Part shown: positions 1-7,948 of the stretch, piece by piece
Position numbering within the stretch: the first letter of the stretch is position 1
How the letters are laid out: every line of letters begins with the position of its first letter
Source: JBPCOI01 sp051000395
GTDB taxonomy: Bacteria; Actinomycetota; Actinomycetes; Mycobacteriales; Jatrophihabitantaceae
Direction of reading: 5' to 3'
DNA length: 28,483 nt
NCBI GenBank assembly: GCA_051000395.1
Contig: JBPCOI010000039.1
Span: 1 to 28,483, forward strand
The notes under the pieces: model-generated
What the model was told of the DNA's origin: nothing
The model's database searches: none
What the model saw: the letters and a program-made list of their open reading frames with translations, nothing else
Translations under genes and position numbers: made by a program

Positions 1-526
1 CGATGGACGTGCCGGCCGCTGCGTGTTCCGGCAGCAGTGAGCATACCGTGTCGGCGATCTTGCGGCGCCCACCGCAGCCGACCGCGATGTTGACGGTCAG
101 CCCGTCGCGGTCGGCGGTGCGCTCCTCGGCGCTCTTGAGCGCCTCGGCGGTCGGCGCGGGGAGCAGGTCCAGCGCTCCCACCGCGTGCACCCGCCATGGC
201 TTGCCGTCGGCAGACAGCTCCTCGGCCACCCCGGCGATGATCCGCAGCAGCGGCTCGAGCTCGTCTGCCGGGCGGCGCAGGTTGTCGGTCGAGAGCAGCC
301 AGATCGTCACGTGCGCGACACCGACCTCGGTGCACCAGTCGAGCAGGTTCGCGATGTGCTGTGCTCCGACGACATGGCCCTGGCTGACGTCGCCGAAGCC
401 CGCGGCCCGTGCCCAGCGCCGGTTGCCGTCGATCATGATGGCGACGTGCCGGGGCAACGGCAGGCCGTCCAGGTTCCGCCGCAGGCGCCGCTCGTAGACC
501 GAATAGACCGCTGCCCGCGCACCCAC
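1..526 (-). CDS. uppS: Z-isoprenyl diphosphate synthase (UppS family), 3' part outside the window
   Basis: Cis-prenyltransferase that adds isopentenyl diphosphate to an allylic diphosphate for the polyprenyl phosphate lipid carrier pathway of cell-wall synthesis; cytoplasmic or membrane-associated. Reading the minus strand from GTG at 526 gives RAAVYSVYERRLRRNLDG, then the family signature HVAIMIDGNRRWARAAG, whose Asp-Gly-Asn-Arg binds the diphosphate. Further on come GHVVGAQHIANLLDWC and HVTIWLLSTDNLRR, both typical of the family. About 175 codons are visible and the C-terminal part, with the RxxR region, lies beyond base 1. The short N-terminus resembles the mycobacterial Z-farnesyl diphosphate synthase type (Rv1086), but chain-length specificity cannot be read here. 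TTG at 535 is an alternative start; an AGG lies 9 bases before the GTG. The gene diverges from the hemolysin III gene. Confidence 0.9.
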   Translation of the reverse strand, partial: MGARAAVYSVYERRLRRNLDGLPLPRHVAIMIDGNRRWARAAGFGDVSQGHVVGAQHIANLLDWCTEVGVAHVTIWLLSTDNLRRPADELEPLLRIIAGVAEELSADGKPWRVHAVGALDLLPAPTAEALKSAEERTADRDGLTVNIAVGCGGRRKIADTVCSLLPEHAAAGTSI

Positions 527-606
527 GGCGCCCAACCTATCGCTGCGGGACGGGTCCTCCCGCCAGCCGGCACCAGTGTCGGGTCCGCGGACGTGTGGAG
601 GGAACC

Positions 607-618
607 TACGGTGCCGTA
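607..618. promoter_or_regulatory. Small dyad in the uppS/hemolysin III divergent intergenic region
   Basis: TACGGTGCCGTA is a 5+2+5 inverted repeat lying just before the GAAGG ribosome binding site of the hemolysin III gene. Its position between two divergent genes would suit an operator or a short leader hairpin. No function can be assigned from the sequence alone. Confidence 0.3.
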
Positions 619-628
619 ACCTGAAGGC

Positions 629-1327
629 ATGTCGACGACCGGCCCTGCTCCGGCGAGCGCCGCCGAGGCCGTCGCCGCGGTGGTCTACGAGCTGAAACCC
701 CGCTTGCGCGGCTGGCTGCACGCCTATGCCGCCGTGATCTCGCTGGGCGCCGGCGCCGCCCTAATCGCCGTCGCCGCGCTGATCCGCGGCAGTGTGGCCG
801 GCGCGAGCACCGCGATCTACGCCGCGACGATCACGATGCTGTTCGGCACGTCGGCGCTCTACCACCGCCTGTCCTGGAGCCCTCGGGCACACGCGCTGAT
901 GAAGCGCCTCGACCACTCCATGATCTTCGTGTTCATCGCCGGCACGTACACGCCGATCGCGGCGCTGACGTTGCCCCGCGCGTCCGCTGTCGCGGTGCTC
1001 GCGGTCGTGTGGACGGGGGCGCTGTTCGGCGTCACGCTGCAGACGGCATGGCCTACAGCGCCGCGCTGGCTGGCCGTGCCGTGCTATATCGCGCTCGGCT
1101 GGGTGGCGGTGTTCGTGTTCCCCGACCTGCTGCACAACGGCGGGGCGGCGGCGTTCGTGCTGATCGCCCTGGGCGGGATCGTCTACACGCTCGGCGCTGT
1201 CGTCTACGGCCTCAAGCGACCCGACCCGTTCCCGGGCATCTTCGGCTTCCACGAGGTCTTCCACGCCTGCACCCTGCTCGCGGCGCTGTGCCCCTACGTG
1301 GCAATCTGGCTTGCCGTCTTCCGCTAG
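629..1327 (+). CDS. Hemolysin III / PAQR-family membrane protein
   Basis: A 232-residue polytopic membrane protein of the hemolysin III (YqfA/TrhA, PAQR-like) family, thought to be involved in membrane homeostasis; true hemolytic activity is doubtful for most members. About seven hydrophobic helices are visible. Family signatures are present in order: TSALYHR with its conserved Ser and His near residues 74-80, DHSMIFVFIAGTYTPIA near 95-111, and the C-terminal GFHEVFHACTLLAA, whose HxxxH supplies putative metal ligands. The length is normal for the family. ATG at 629 has GAAGG four bases upstream. It diverges from the isoprenyl transferase gene and is followed by a 116-base gap holding the promoter of the next gene. 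Confidence 0.9.
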   Translation: MSTTGPAPASAAEAVAAVVYELKPRLRGWLHAYAAVISLGAGAALIAVAALIRGSVAGASTAIYAATITMLFGTSALYHRLSWSPRAHALMKRLDHSMIFVFIAGTYTPIAALTLPRASAVAVLAVVWTGALFGVTLQTAWPTAPRWLAVPCYIALGWVAVFVFPDLLHNGGAAAFVLIALGGIVYTLGAVVYGLKRPDPFPGIFGFHEVFHACTLLAALCPYVAIWLAVFR

Positions 1328-1392
1328 CCAGTCGTGAGCACGGCACTCCCCAGCGCGGCGCGATCGACCACGACGCCTCGACCCGGCATGCC

Positions 1393-1437
1393 TTGACAAC
1401 TGTGTAATGATGTAATCATAGCTATTCAATCAGAGGG
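1393..1437 (+). promoter_or_regulatory. AT-rich promoter with operator-like direct and inverted repeats
   Basis: Positions 1393-1398 read TTGACA, a perfect -35 hexamer. A CATAGC-like -10 follows 18 bases later at 1417-1422. The spacer holds TGTAAT twice, as TGTAATGA then TGTAATCA (1403-1418), and the dyad ATGAT-GTA-ATCAT (1407-1419). GAGGGG at 1433-1437 is the ribosome binding site for the GTG at 1444. The AT-rich repeats inside a promoter spacer look like a repressor operator. Which protein binds is unknown; self-regulation by the downstream protein is possible. Confidence 0.6.
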
Positions 1438-1443
1438 GTAATC

Positions 1444-2052
1444 GTGATTTCAACTGAGCACGGGGGCGGACGGGGACGGCCCGGCGGCCCCGGTCGCGGC
1501 AGAGGTTACGGCCGTTCCGGCGGCTGGCAGCAGGCCAATCTGCCCTCGGCCGAGGACGCCGCGGCGTGGCTCGCCGGACGCCTGCCCGAGGACTGGTTCA
1601 CGGGCGCACCGAGCGTCACGACCGACCGCGAGGAGATCGTCGTGATCGGCGAGCTCGCCGCGCCGGACACGGCCAAGGATGTCGACGACGACACCCGGCG
1701 CGCCGCGGCGGTGGGCCGGATCGGGCGCTTCCGCGAGGACACCCGCGAGGCCCGCATGCAGATCGCGGACGAGGCGGAGGCCCGGTACGGGCGCAAGCTG
1801 GCGTGGGGGGCCTCGATCGGCCAGACCCGGGTCCTGTTCACCCACCTGGCCGTCCCGGTGATGACACGGCTGCGCCAGGACGAGCGGCGCGTCCTGGACA
1901 CCCTCGTCGGAGCGGGCGTGGCACGCTCTCGGTCCGAGGCGCTGGCGTGGTGCGTGACCCTCGTCGGCGAGCACACCGACGAGTGGCTGGCCGGCCTGCG
2001 TGAGGCGATGTCCGAGGTGGACAAGCTGCGCGCGCAGGGCCCCGGACTCTGA
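1444..2052 (+). CDS. Conserved actinobacterial protein of unknown function
   Basis: A 202-residue protein I cannot assign to a named family. The N-terminus (about residues 7-28) is a Gly/Arg/Pro-rich tail (GGGRGRPGGPGRGRGYGRSG). A mixed alpha/beta segment follows (EEIVVIGELAAPD, about 60-75), then a charged helical part with RFREDTREARMQIADEAEARYG. The C-terminal part, DERRVLDTLVGAGVARSRSEALAWCV (about 140-170), has the short-strand and two-helix pattern seen in ribbon-helix-helix DNA-binding segments. That resemblance and the repeat-rich promoter make an autoregulatory DNA-binding role possible, but this is inference. GTG at 1444 is the only start with a good ribosome site (GAGGGG). It converges on the DUF255 gene with a 70-base gap. 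Confidence 0.7.
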   Translation: MISTEHGGGRGRPGGPGRGRGYGRSGGWQQANLPSAEDAAAWLAGRLPEDWFTGAPSVTTDREEIVVIGELAAPDTAKDVDDDTRRAAAVGRIGRFREDTREARMQIADEAEARYGRKLAWGASIGQTRVLFTHLAVPVMTRLRQDERRVLDTLVGAGVARSRSEALAWCVTLVGEHTDEWLAGLREAMSEVDKLRAQGPGL

Positions 2053-2122
2053 CGGCTCACCGCGGCCGATCTTCCTGCGCCTCGCCGGTCAATAGCACCG
2101 AGATCGGGACTGATCCAGCGGG

Positions 2123-4108
<1,986 letters not shown>

Positions 4109-4207
4109 GATCCTCGCTGCTCGACGGCCGGCGCGGGAGGGCCGGCGTGACGCACGAGAGTGACACCCAAGCCCGCCAAGCGGTGCCACTGAGGTGTTCT
4201 CACCAGA

Positions 4208-4685
4208 GTGACGTCACCAAACGCACCGCTGAAGGTGCTGACCGCGCGCGGGCTCCTATCCGGGCGCGACAGCGAGCCAGCCATACCCGCGACGCAACCA
4301 TGCTCGGCGCATTGTTCGAGAGCCTTGTCGCCCTCAACCTGCGCGTCTACGCCCAAGCCGCTGAGGCCGACGTCAGACATCTGCGAACCCAGCGCGGCGA
4401 ACATGAAGTCGCCTTCGTCATCTCCGGTACCGATCACGGCATCGTCGGAATCGAGGTCAAGCTCTCCGCCACGGTCGAGGCGGCCGACGTGAAGCAGCTC
4501 AGTGGCTGCGCGACCGAGTCGGTGACCAGCTGCTCGATGCCGTGCTCGTCACCACGGGGACGGAGGCCTATCGCCGCGAGGACGGCATCGCGGTCGTCCC
4601 AGAGCTCTCCTGGGCCAAGCTGGCGCTGATCCGCGGGTCGATATCGGCGAGGCGCGTGCTGAGCATCCTCCCCCAAGAATCGTGA
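4208..4685 (+). pseudogene. Decayed DUF4143-type AAA ATPase, C-terminal remnant with frameshifts
   Basis: Three reading frames in sequence rebuild the C-terminal part of a DUF4143-domain P-loop ATPase. The first (from about 4232) reads LTARGLLSGRDSEPAIP. The second (from about 4290) reads MLGALFESLVALNLRVYAQ, then HLRTQRGEHEVAFVI and GIVGIEVKLSATVEAADVKQL. After about 4500 the third frame reads WLRDRVGDQLLDAVLVTTG, then AYRREDGIAVVPELSW, to a TGA at 4683-4685. EVDFVI, VGIEVKLS and WLRDR are typical DUF4143 C-terminal elements. At least two frameshifts are needed, and the N-terminal ATPase domain with the Walker motifs is missing. The intact family is often linked to mobile or toxin-antitoxin-like regions, so this is probably a relic of a horizontally acquired gene. 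Confidence 0.75.
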
Positions 4686-4742
4686 TTGGATCGCTTCCGA
4701 GACGTGTCGATAAGACGCGTCCCAAGTCGTACAGGGGGTCGG

Positions 4743-5285
4743 TTGAGCACCGAAGGGTCAGCCGATGAAGACGCCCGCCGCGAGAGACGCTCGCGGAGCC
4801 GGCCCGCCACATCGAAGCAGCGACCTCGTCGGCATCGTTCGCCGGCGAACCGGGTGCGGCACGACGATCTACGATGGTCGGCGCGAGTTGCCGACCAGGT
4901 TACGGCGGTCTTCGGTTCGTGGGCCTTCATCCTGGGCCAGAGCGTCCTGATCATCTTGTGGCTGGGATACAACGGGTACGTCGCGTTGCGCTTCTTGCAC
5001 ATGCGGGAGTTCGATCCATACCCATTCATTCTGCTGAACCTGCTGTTCTCGACGCAGGCCGCTTACGCCGCGCCGCTTATCCTGCTCAGCCAGAACCGCA
5101 CGGCTGAACGCGATCGGGTCAAAGCCGAACACGACTTCGAGGTCAACGTGCTCGCGCTGCGAGCGCTCGCGGAGCTACTGGGAGATGTCCATGACCCCCA
5201 GGCTCAGCAGGATCTGTGTCGCCGCATCAACGCGTTGCTGGGCATGGACTCCCACCAGGAGGCGCCGGACACGTCGTCGCCGTAA
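4743..5285 (+). CDS. DUF1003 membrane protein
   Basis: About 180 residues with a basic N-terminal tail (roughly residues 1-45, rich in Arg and Ser) followed by the DUF1003 domain. RVADQVTAVFGSWAFILGQS runs into the first membrane helix (VLIILWLGYNGYVAL), then FDPYPFILLNLLFSTQAAYA and APLILLSQNRTAERDR, which are the family hallmarks. Two membrane segments are clear and the C-terminus is soluble and helical. DUF1003 proteins have no established biochemical role. TTG at 4743 is preferred because AGGGGG lies just upstream at 4733-4738; the frame is open back to a TTG at 4686. It directly follows the ATPase pseudogene. Confidence 0.85.
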   Translation: MSTEGSADEDARRERRSRSRPATSKQRPRRHRSPANRVRHDDLRWSARVADQVTAVFGSWAFILGQSVLIILWLGYNGYVALRFLHMREFDPYPFILLNLLFSTQAAYAAPLILLSQNRTAERDRVKAEHDFEVNVLALRALAELLGDVHDPQAQQDLCRRINALLGMDSHQEAPDTSSP

Positions 5286-5408
5286 CCAAGCTGATCCGCG
5301 GCGGTGTGGCGGGCTCCGTGAACGGTCGTCGTTCCCGGTCACTGAGCAGCCTCTGCGGGGTAGCATTTCGCAGTGAGTGTTCGGAGATCACCAGGAGACG
5401 ACACGGCC

Positions 5409-6203
5409 GTGAGCGAGGAAACAGGTCAGGTCAGCCCGCCGGTGCTCACCTCGGAGCAGGCTAGCGCGGACGCCGATGACTTGCGGTCCGGCCTTACCGA
5501 ACTCGCCGGTCTGGTCGCGGGCACGCTCGGGCTCGAGGAGTTGCTGGCCCGGGTGGCCACCTACGCGGTGCACGCCATTCCCGGCGCAGACGGCGCCGGG
5601 GTGACGTTGCTGCGCGTAGACCGCCCGGACAACCGGGTGGAGTGCCTGGCCGCGAGCGCCCCGTTTGTGCGCCAGATCGACGAGATCCAGTACGTCGAGG
5701 TCGACGAAGGCCCGTGCATTACCGCCGCGCTGGAACGGCGCACTGTGCGATCCGGGTCGCTGGGCGGGGAGAAGTTGTGGCCGCGCTTCGGTCCCCGGGT
5801 GGGCCGGTTGGGCGTGCATAGCGTGTTGTCCCTCCCGCTACTGCTGCCCGATCAGGTCGTCGGCGCCATCAACGTCTACGCCCACGCCAAGGACGCCTTC
5901 ACCGAACACGCCGCCGAGCTCGGTGAACTGTTCGCCGCCCCAGCCGCCGTGGCGGTGCACAACGCGCAGGTACTGAGCCACGCGCTGCGGCTGACCGCGC
6001 AGCTGCAGACAGCACTGTCCAGCCGACCGGTGATCGATCATGCGATCGGCATCCTGCTAGCCCGCACCGGCGGCACCGCCGAGGAGGCGTTCGCCCGACT
6101 GCGGACGATCAGTCAGAGCGAACACACCAAGCTCGCCGCGGTGGCCCAACAGATCGTCGACGAAGCGGTGCGCCGCGCTCGCGCTCGGCACACCGAAGCG
6201 TGA
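5409..6203 (+). CDS. GAF-ANTAR domain regulator
   Basis: A 264-residue cytoplasmic sensor/regulator. Residues of about 30-180 form a GAF domain (TELAGLVAGTLGLEELLARV, then GADGAGVTLLRVD, VEVDEGPCITAALERRTVRS and GVHSVLSLPLLLPDQVVGAI). The C-terminal part is an ANTAR domain: LTAQLQTALSSRPVIDHAIG, ILLARTGGTAEEAFARLRTI and SQSEHTKLAAVAQQIVDEAV. ANTAR domains bind RNA and control antitermination. GAF-ANTAR proteins are common in actinobacteria and their ligands are usually unknown. GTG at 5409 is preferred because AGGAG lies 11 bases upstream; GTG at 5373 is possible but has no clear ribosome site and follows TAGCAT, a likely -10. A second ANTAR protein follows on the same strand. Confidence 0.9.
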   Translation: MSEETGQVSPPVLTSEQASADADDLRSGLTELAGLVAGTLGLEELLARVATYAVHAIPGADGAGVTLLRVDRPDNRVECLAASAPFVRQIDEIQYVEVDEGPCITAALERRTVRSGSLGGEKLWPRFGPRVGRLGVHSVLSLPLLLPDQVVGAINVYAHAKDAFTEHAAELGELFAAPAAVAVHNAQVLSHALRLTAQLQTALSSRPVIDHAIGILLARTGGTAEEAFARLRTISQSEHTKLAAVAQQIVDEAVRRARARHTEA

Positions 6204-6260
6204 CGTCGCAGTCGGCTATCGCGCGCCGCACAATTTCCGGTAGCGACCGGCGAATTCGCG

Positions 6261-6288
6261 TGTCGGGTAATGTCGGGTGCAGGCACCC
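6261..6288 (+). promoter_or_regulatory. Tandem repeat plus inverted repeat upstream of the second ANTAR gene
   Basis: TGTCGGGTAA (6261-6270) is followed directly by TGTCGGGTGC (6271-6280), a 10-base direct repeat with 8 identities, one helical turn apart. The second unit overlaps the inverted repeat GGGTGC-AG-GCACCC (6275-6288), which is followed by CTTTGG. This could be a regulator-binding site or the weak terminator of the upstream gene, which ends 57 bases earlier. Confidence 0.4.
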
Positions 6289-6363
6289 TTTGGATTCGGG
6301 GCCCTGACCCGCGTCCGGTGTCGTGCCCGAGTGCCGCAGCCCGCGGTCCTCGGCTCCTGGCCG

Positions 6364-6369
6364 TATGAT
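6364..6369 (+). promoter_or_regulatory. Probable -10 element of the second ANTAR gene
   Basis: TATGAT matches the -10 consensus closely and stands out in a GC-rich stretch. It lies 37 bases before the GTG at 6406, leaving room for a short leader with GGAG at 6391-6394. No recognisable -35 hexamer is present at 16-18 bases upstream, so an activator or an alternative sigma factor may be involved. Confidence 0.45.
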
Positions 6370-6405
6370 CGGCGTTCTGGGCGCCACAGCGGAGCAACTC
6401 CACTC

Positions 6406-6999
6406 GTGCAGCTCACTGCGGCCTTGGCCGCCGACCTGACCACCTTGAGCGAAACGCTCGATGATCAAGGCCTTGAGATCGCCGACACGCTACGCCAACT
6501 AGCCGTCGACGCCAAGCTTGCGGTGCGCTCGTACCTGGGGCTGACAGTGACGAGCCTGGTATCGGGCCGTCCCGTCACGCTGACGACGCTCGAGTTCGGC
6601 GCCGAGCCCGGCGACATCCTTACCTCACTGCGCCTTCCGATGCCACCGGCGGCGACCGACGGCGTAGCAGCCCCGCGCGTCAGCGTGACCCTCTACGCCG
6701 GCATCCCTGGAGCGTTCATCGACCTAGCCGCGGACCTGTCCTGGCTGACCGGCCGGCCCCTGGCCGAGTTCGTCCTGGATGAGCACCGCATCCTGCCAAG
6801 CGCACCGGACACTCCCAGTGGACTGGCCGTAGCGTCGCTGATCAATCAAGCGATCGGGGTTCTGATCGGGCACGGCTACACCCCCGAACGGGCCCACCGC
6901 GAACTCGACGCCCGGGGCGCGCAGCTCGGCCTGGACCGTCACCGGGGCGCCATCGACATCCTGGCCGAACTGACCGGATCGGCTCCTGAGACCAGCTGA
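6406..6999 (+). CDS. ANTAR-domain regulator with degenerate sensor domain
   Basis: A 197-residue protein. The N-terminal 120 residues or so (LTAALAADLTTLSETLDDQG, then AVRSYLGLTVTSLVSGRPVT) resemble a divergent GAF-like sensory domain. The C-terminal part, GLAVASLINQAIGVLIGHGY followed by TPERAHRELDARGAQLGLDR, has the ANTAR helix pattern (INQAIGVL is diagnostic). It is likely an RNA-binding regulator acting with or after the GAF-ANTAR protein encoded just upstream. GTG at 6406 is chosen because GGAG lies 11 bases upstream and a TATGAT -10 lies at 6364, which would exclude the longer frame open from 6277. The sensory ligand is unknown. Confidence 0.78.
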   Translation: MQLTAALAADLTTLSETLDDQGLEIADTLRQLAVDAKLAVRSYLGLTVTSLVSGRPVTLTTLEFGAEPGDILTSLRLPMPPAATDGVAAPRVSVTLYAGIPGAFIDLAADLSWLTGRPLAEFVLDEHRILPSAPDTPSGLAVASLINQAIGVLIGHGYTPERAHRELDARGAQLGLDRHRGAIDILAELTGSAPETS

Positions 7000-7049
7000 T
7001 ACGCGCAGCCGTCCACCTCGGGAGCGCCTCGACGTGGGCGGCCGCGGCG

Positions 7050-7147
7050 GCGTAGGTTCAGTAGTGCTGAGACTTCAGCCAGTCCGGGATGTGGTCAGCT
7101 GTCCGCTGCTGATCCGCCGAGCATCAGCTCCGCGCCGTACACGCCGG
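7050..7147 (+). promoter_or_regulatory. Shared promoter-leader element, copy A
   Basis: One of four related elements in the window. It begins with GTAGGTT (TAGGTT at 7053-7058, -10-like), then the dyad GCTGA-GACT-TCAGC (7066-7079), the shared block CAGCCAGTCCGGGA (7076-7089), and a second perfect inverted repeat GCTGAT/ATCAGC (7108-7113 and 7123-7128). It ends with CTCCGCGCCG and ACACGCCGG. Hand alignment with copy B gives roughly 80-85 percent identity over about 97 bases with two single-base gaps. It lies upstream of a 47-codon leader ORF and the PRC-barrel gene. Confidence 0.7.
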
Positions 7148-7171
7148 TGACCGCCACTCGCGGGATCGCCC

Positions 7172-7315
7172 ATGAACGCTCCGCTCACCGCGACGCGTTT
7201 CCACCCTTCGATCCGCCGGCTTGTTCACGGCCGCTGCCGCCGTCGTATTGGCACGCAGAAGCCGCGGCATCTCCCCCAACCACTGCGCAACCCAACCGCG
7301 AGGAGTTTTCGATGA
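7172..7315 (+). CDS. Possible 47-residue leader peptide coupled to the PRC-barrel gene
   Basis: ATG at 7172 opens a 47-residue Arg-rich reading frame (MNAPLTATRFHPSIRRLV...) whose TGA overlaps the PRC-barrel ATG as ATGA. It starts at the same place relative to the upstream element as the universal stress protein gene does after copy B, and its first residues MNAPLTAT resemble MNSPLAAT of that protein. It may therefore be a decayed stress-protein start or a translated leader. There is no strong ribosome site. The stretch 7000-7311 holds nothing else I can support besides the element. Confidence 0.3.
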   Translation: MNAPLTATRFHPSIRRLVHGRCRRRIGTQKPRHLPQPLRNPTARSFR

Positions 7316-7725
7316 ACACGCAAGACAACGCCACCCTCAGCAAACTGAGTGACACCGGCAAGACGGTCGACGGCGCGGCTAACGACATCCGCGGACGGAC
7401 GGTCAAGGACAAGGAGGGCAAGGACCTCGGGAAGGTGCACGACCTGCTCATCGACGACAGCGAAGGCAAGGTCCGCTTCCTCCTGGTCGAGCATGGCGGG
7501 TTCCTCGGCATCGGTGAAACGAAGTCGTTCATTCCGGTCGACGCGATCACCCGCATCACCGAGGACGAGGTGTCGATCAACCACACCGGCGACCATGTTG
7601 CCGCGGCACCGGGCTATGACCCCACCTTGATCAACGACCGCGCCTACCACCAGGGCATCTACAGCTACTACGGTTATGCGCCGTACTGGGGAGCTGGCTA
7701 CGCCTACCCGGGCGTCATGTTCTGA
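7312..7725 (+). CDS. PRC-barrel domain protein
   Basis: A 137-residue soluble protein. After a short polar N-terminus, residues of about 22-95 form a PRC-barrel: DIRGRTVKDKEGKDLGKVHD, LLIDDSEGKVRFLLVEHGGF, ETKSFIPVDAITRI and EDEVSINHT. This beta-barrel occurs in ribosome maturation factor RimM, photosynthetic reaction centres and many stress-linked actinobacterial proteins. The C-terminus is unusually Tyr-rich (YHQGIYSYYGYAPYWGAGYA, about 114-133). ATG at 7312 has GAGGAG upstream at 7300-7305; longer frames run back to 7147 but lack support. The gene sits behind copy A of the repeated leader element, which suggests stress control. The exact function is unknown. Confidence 0.85.
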   Translation: MNTQDNATLSKLSDTGKTVDGAANDIRGRTVKDKEGKDLGKVHDLLIDDSEGKVRFLLVEHGGFLGIGETKSFIPVDAITRITEDEVSINHTGDHVAAAPGYDPTLINDRAYHQGIYSYYGYAPYWGAGYAYPGVMF

Positions 7726-7792
7726 CCCGACAAGGTTGCACCGGTCGCACCGTCACGCTGGAGTCACCGTCGCTGGAATACAGGAGACCTCG

Positions 7793-7948
7793 ATGAGCAC
7801 GACGCGTTCGGTCCGCGAGCGAAAGGCAAGGCTGTCGACCGCGACGGGGTCGTCAACGACCACAGCATGTCGCCGTCCCGCGGGGGGTTGGTGCCGGGCC
7901 GAGTCGGCGGCCCTGCCCGCGGAGTCGAGGGTGACGGATGGCGGCTAA
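7793..7948 (+). CDS. Small unknown ORF ahead of zwf
   Basis: A 51-residue frame starting at ATG 7793 with a strong AGGAG six bases upstream (7782-7786). It ends at a TAA that overlaps the first 11 bases of zwf in another frame. The peptide (MSTTRSVRERKARLSTATGS...) is Arg/Ser/Thr-rich and resembles nothing I know. The strong ribosome site argues for translation, perhaps as a coupling leader for zwf. Alternatively the start belongs to a gene broken by a frameshift, since the +1 frame also runs open and looks protein-like. Confidence 0.35.
   Translation: MSTTRSVRERKARLSTATGSSTTTACRRPAGGWCRAESAALPAESRVTDGG

Noticed and set aside
629..1327. Hemolysin as a virulence toxin
   Set aside because: The family name is historical; the sequence shows a PAQR-like housekeeping-type membrane protein, with no evidence of toxin activity.
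4147..4629. Intact 160-residue gene at the ATPase relic
   Set aside because: Only its middle matches the DUF4143 pattern; the matching N- and C-terminal parts lie in two other frames, so it is a broken gene.
7066..7079. Classical ANTAR hexaloop target in leader copy A
   Set aside because: If one pair is opened the loop is AGACTT, without G at position four, and the other copies do not form six-base loops; kept only as a hypothesis about the leaders in general.
7060..7090. Possible DosR/DevR dormancy box in the leader elements (GACT...AGTC spacing)
   Set aside because: The arms do not match the GGGAC-centred DosR consensus and are not kept in the other copies.
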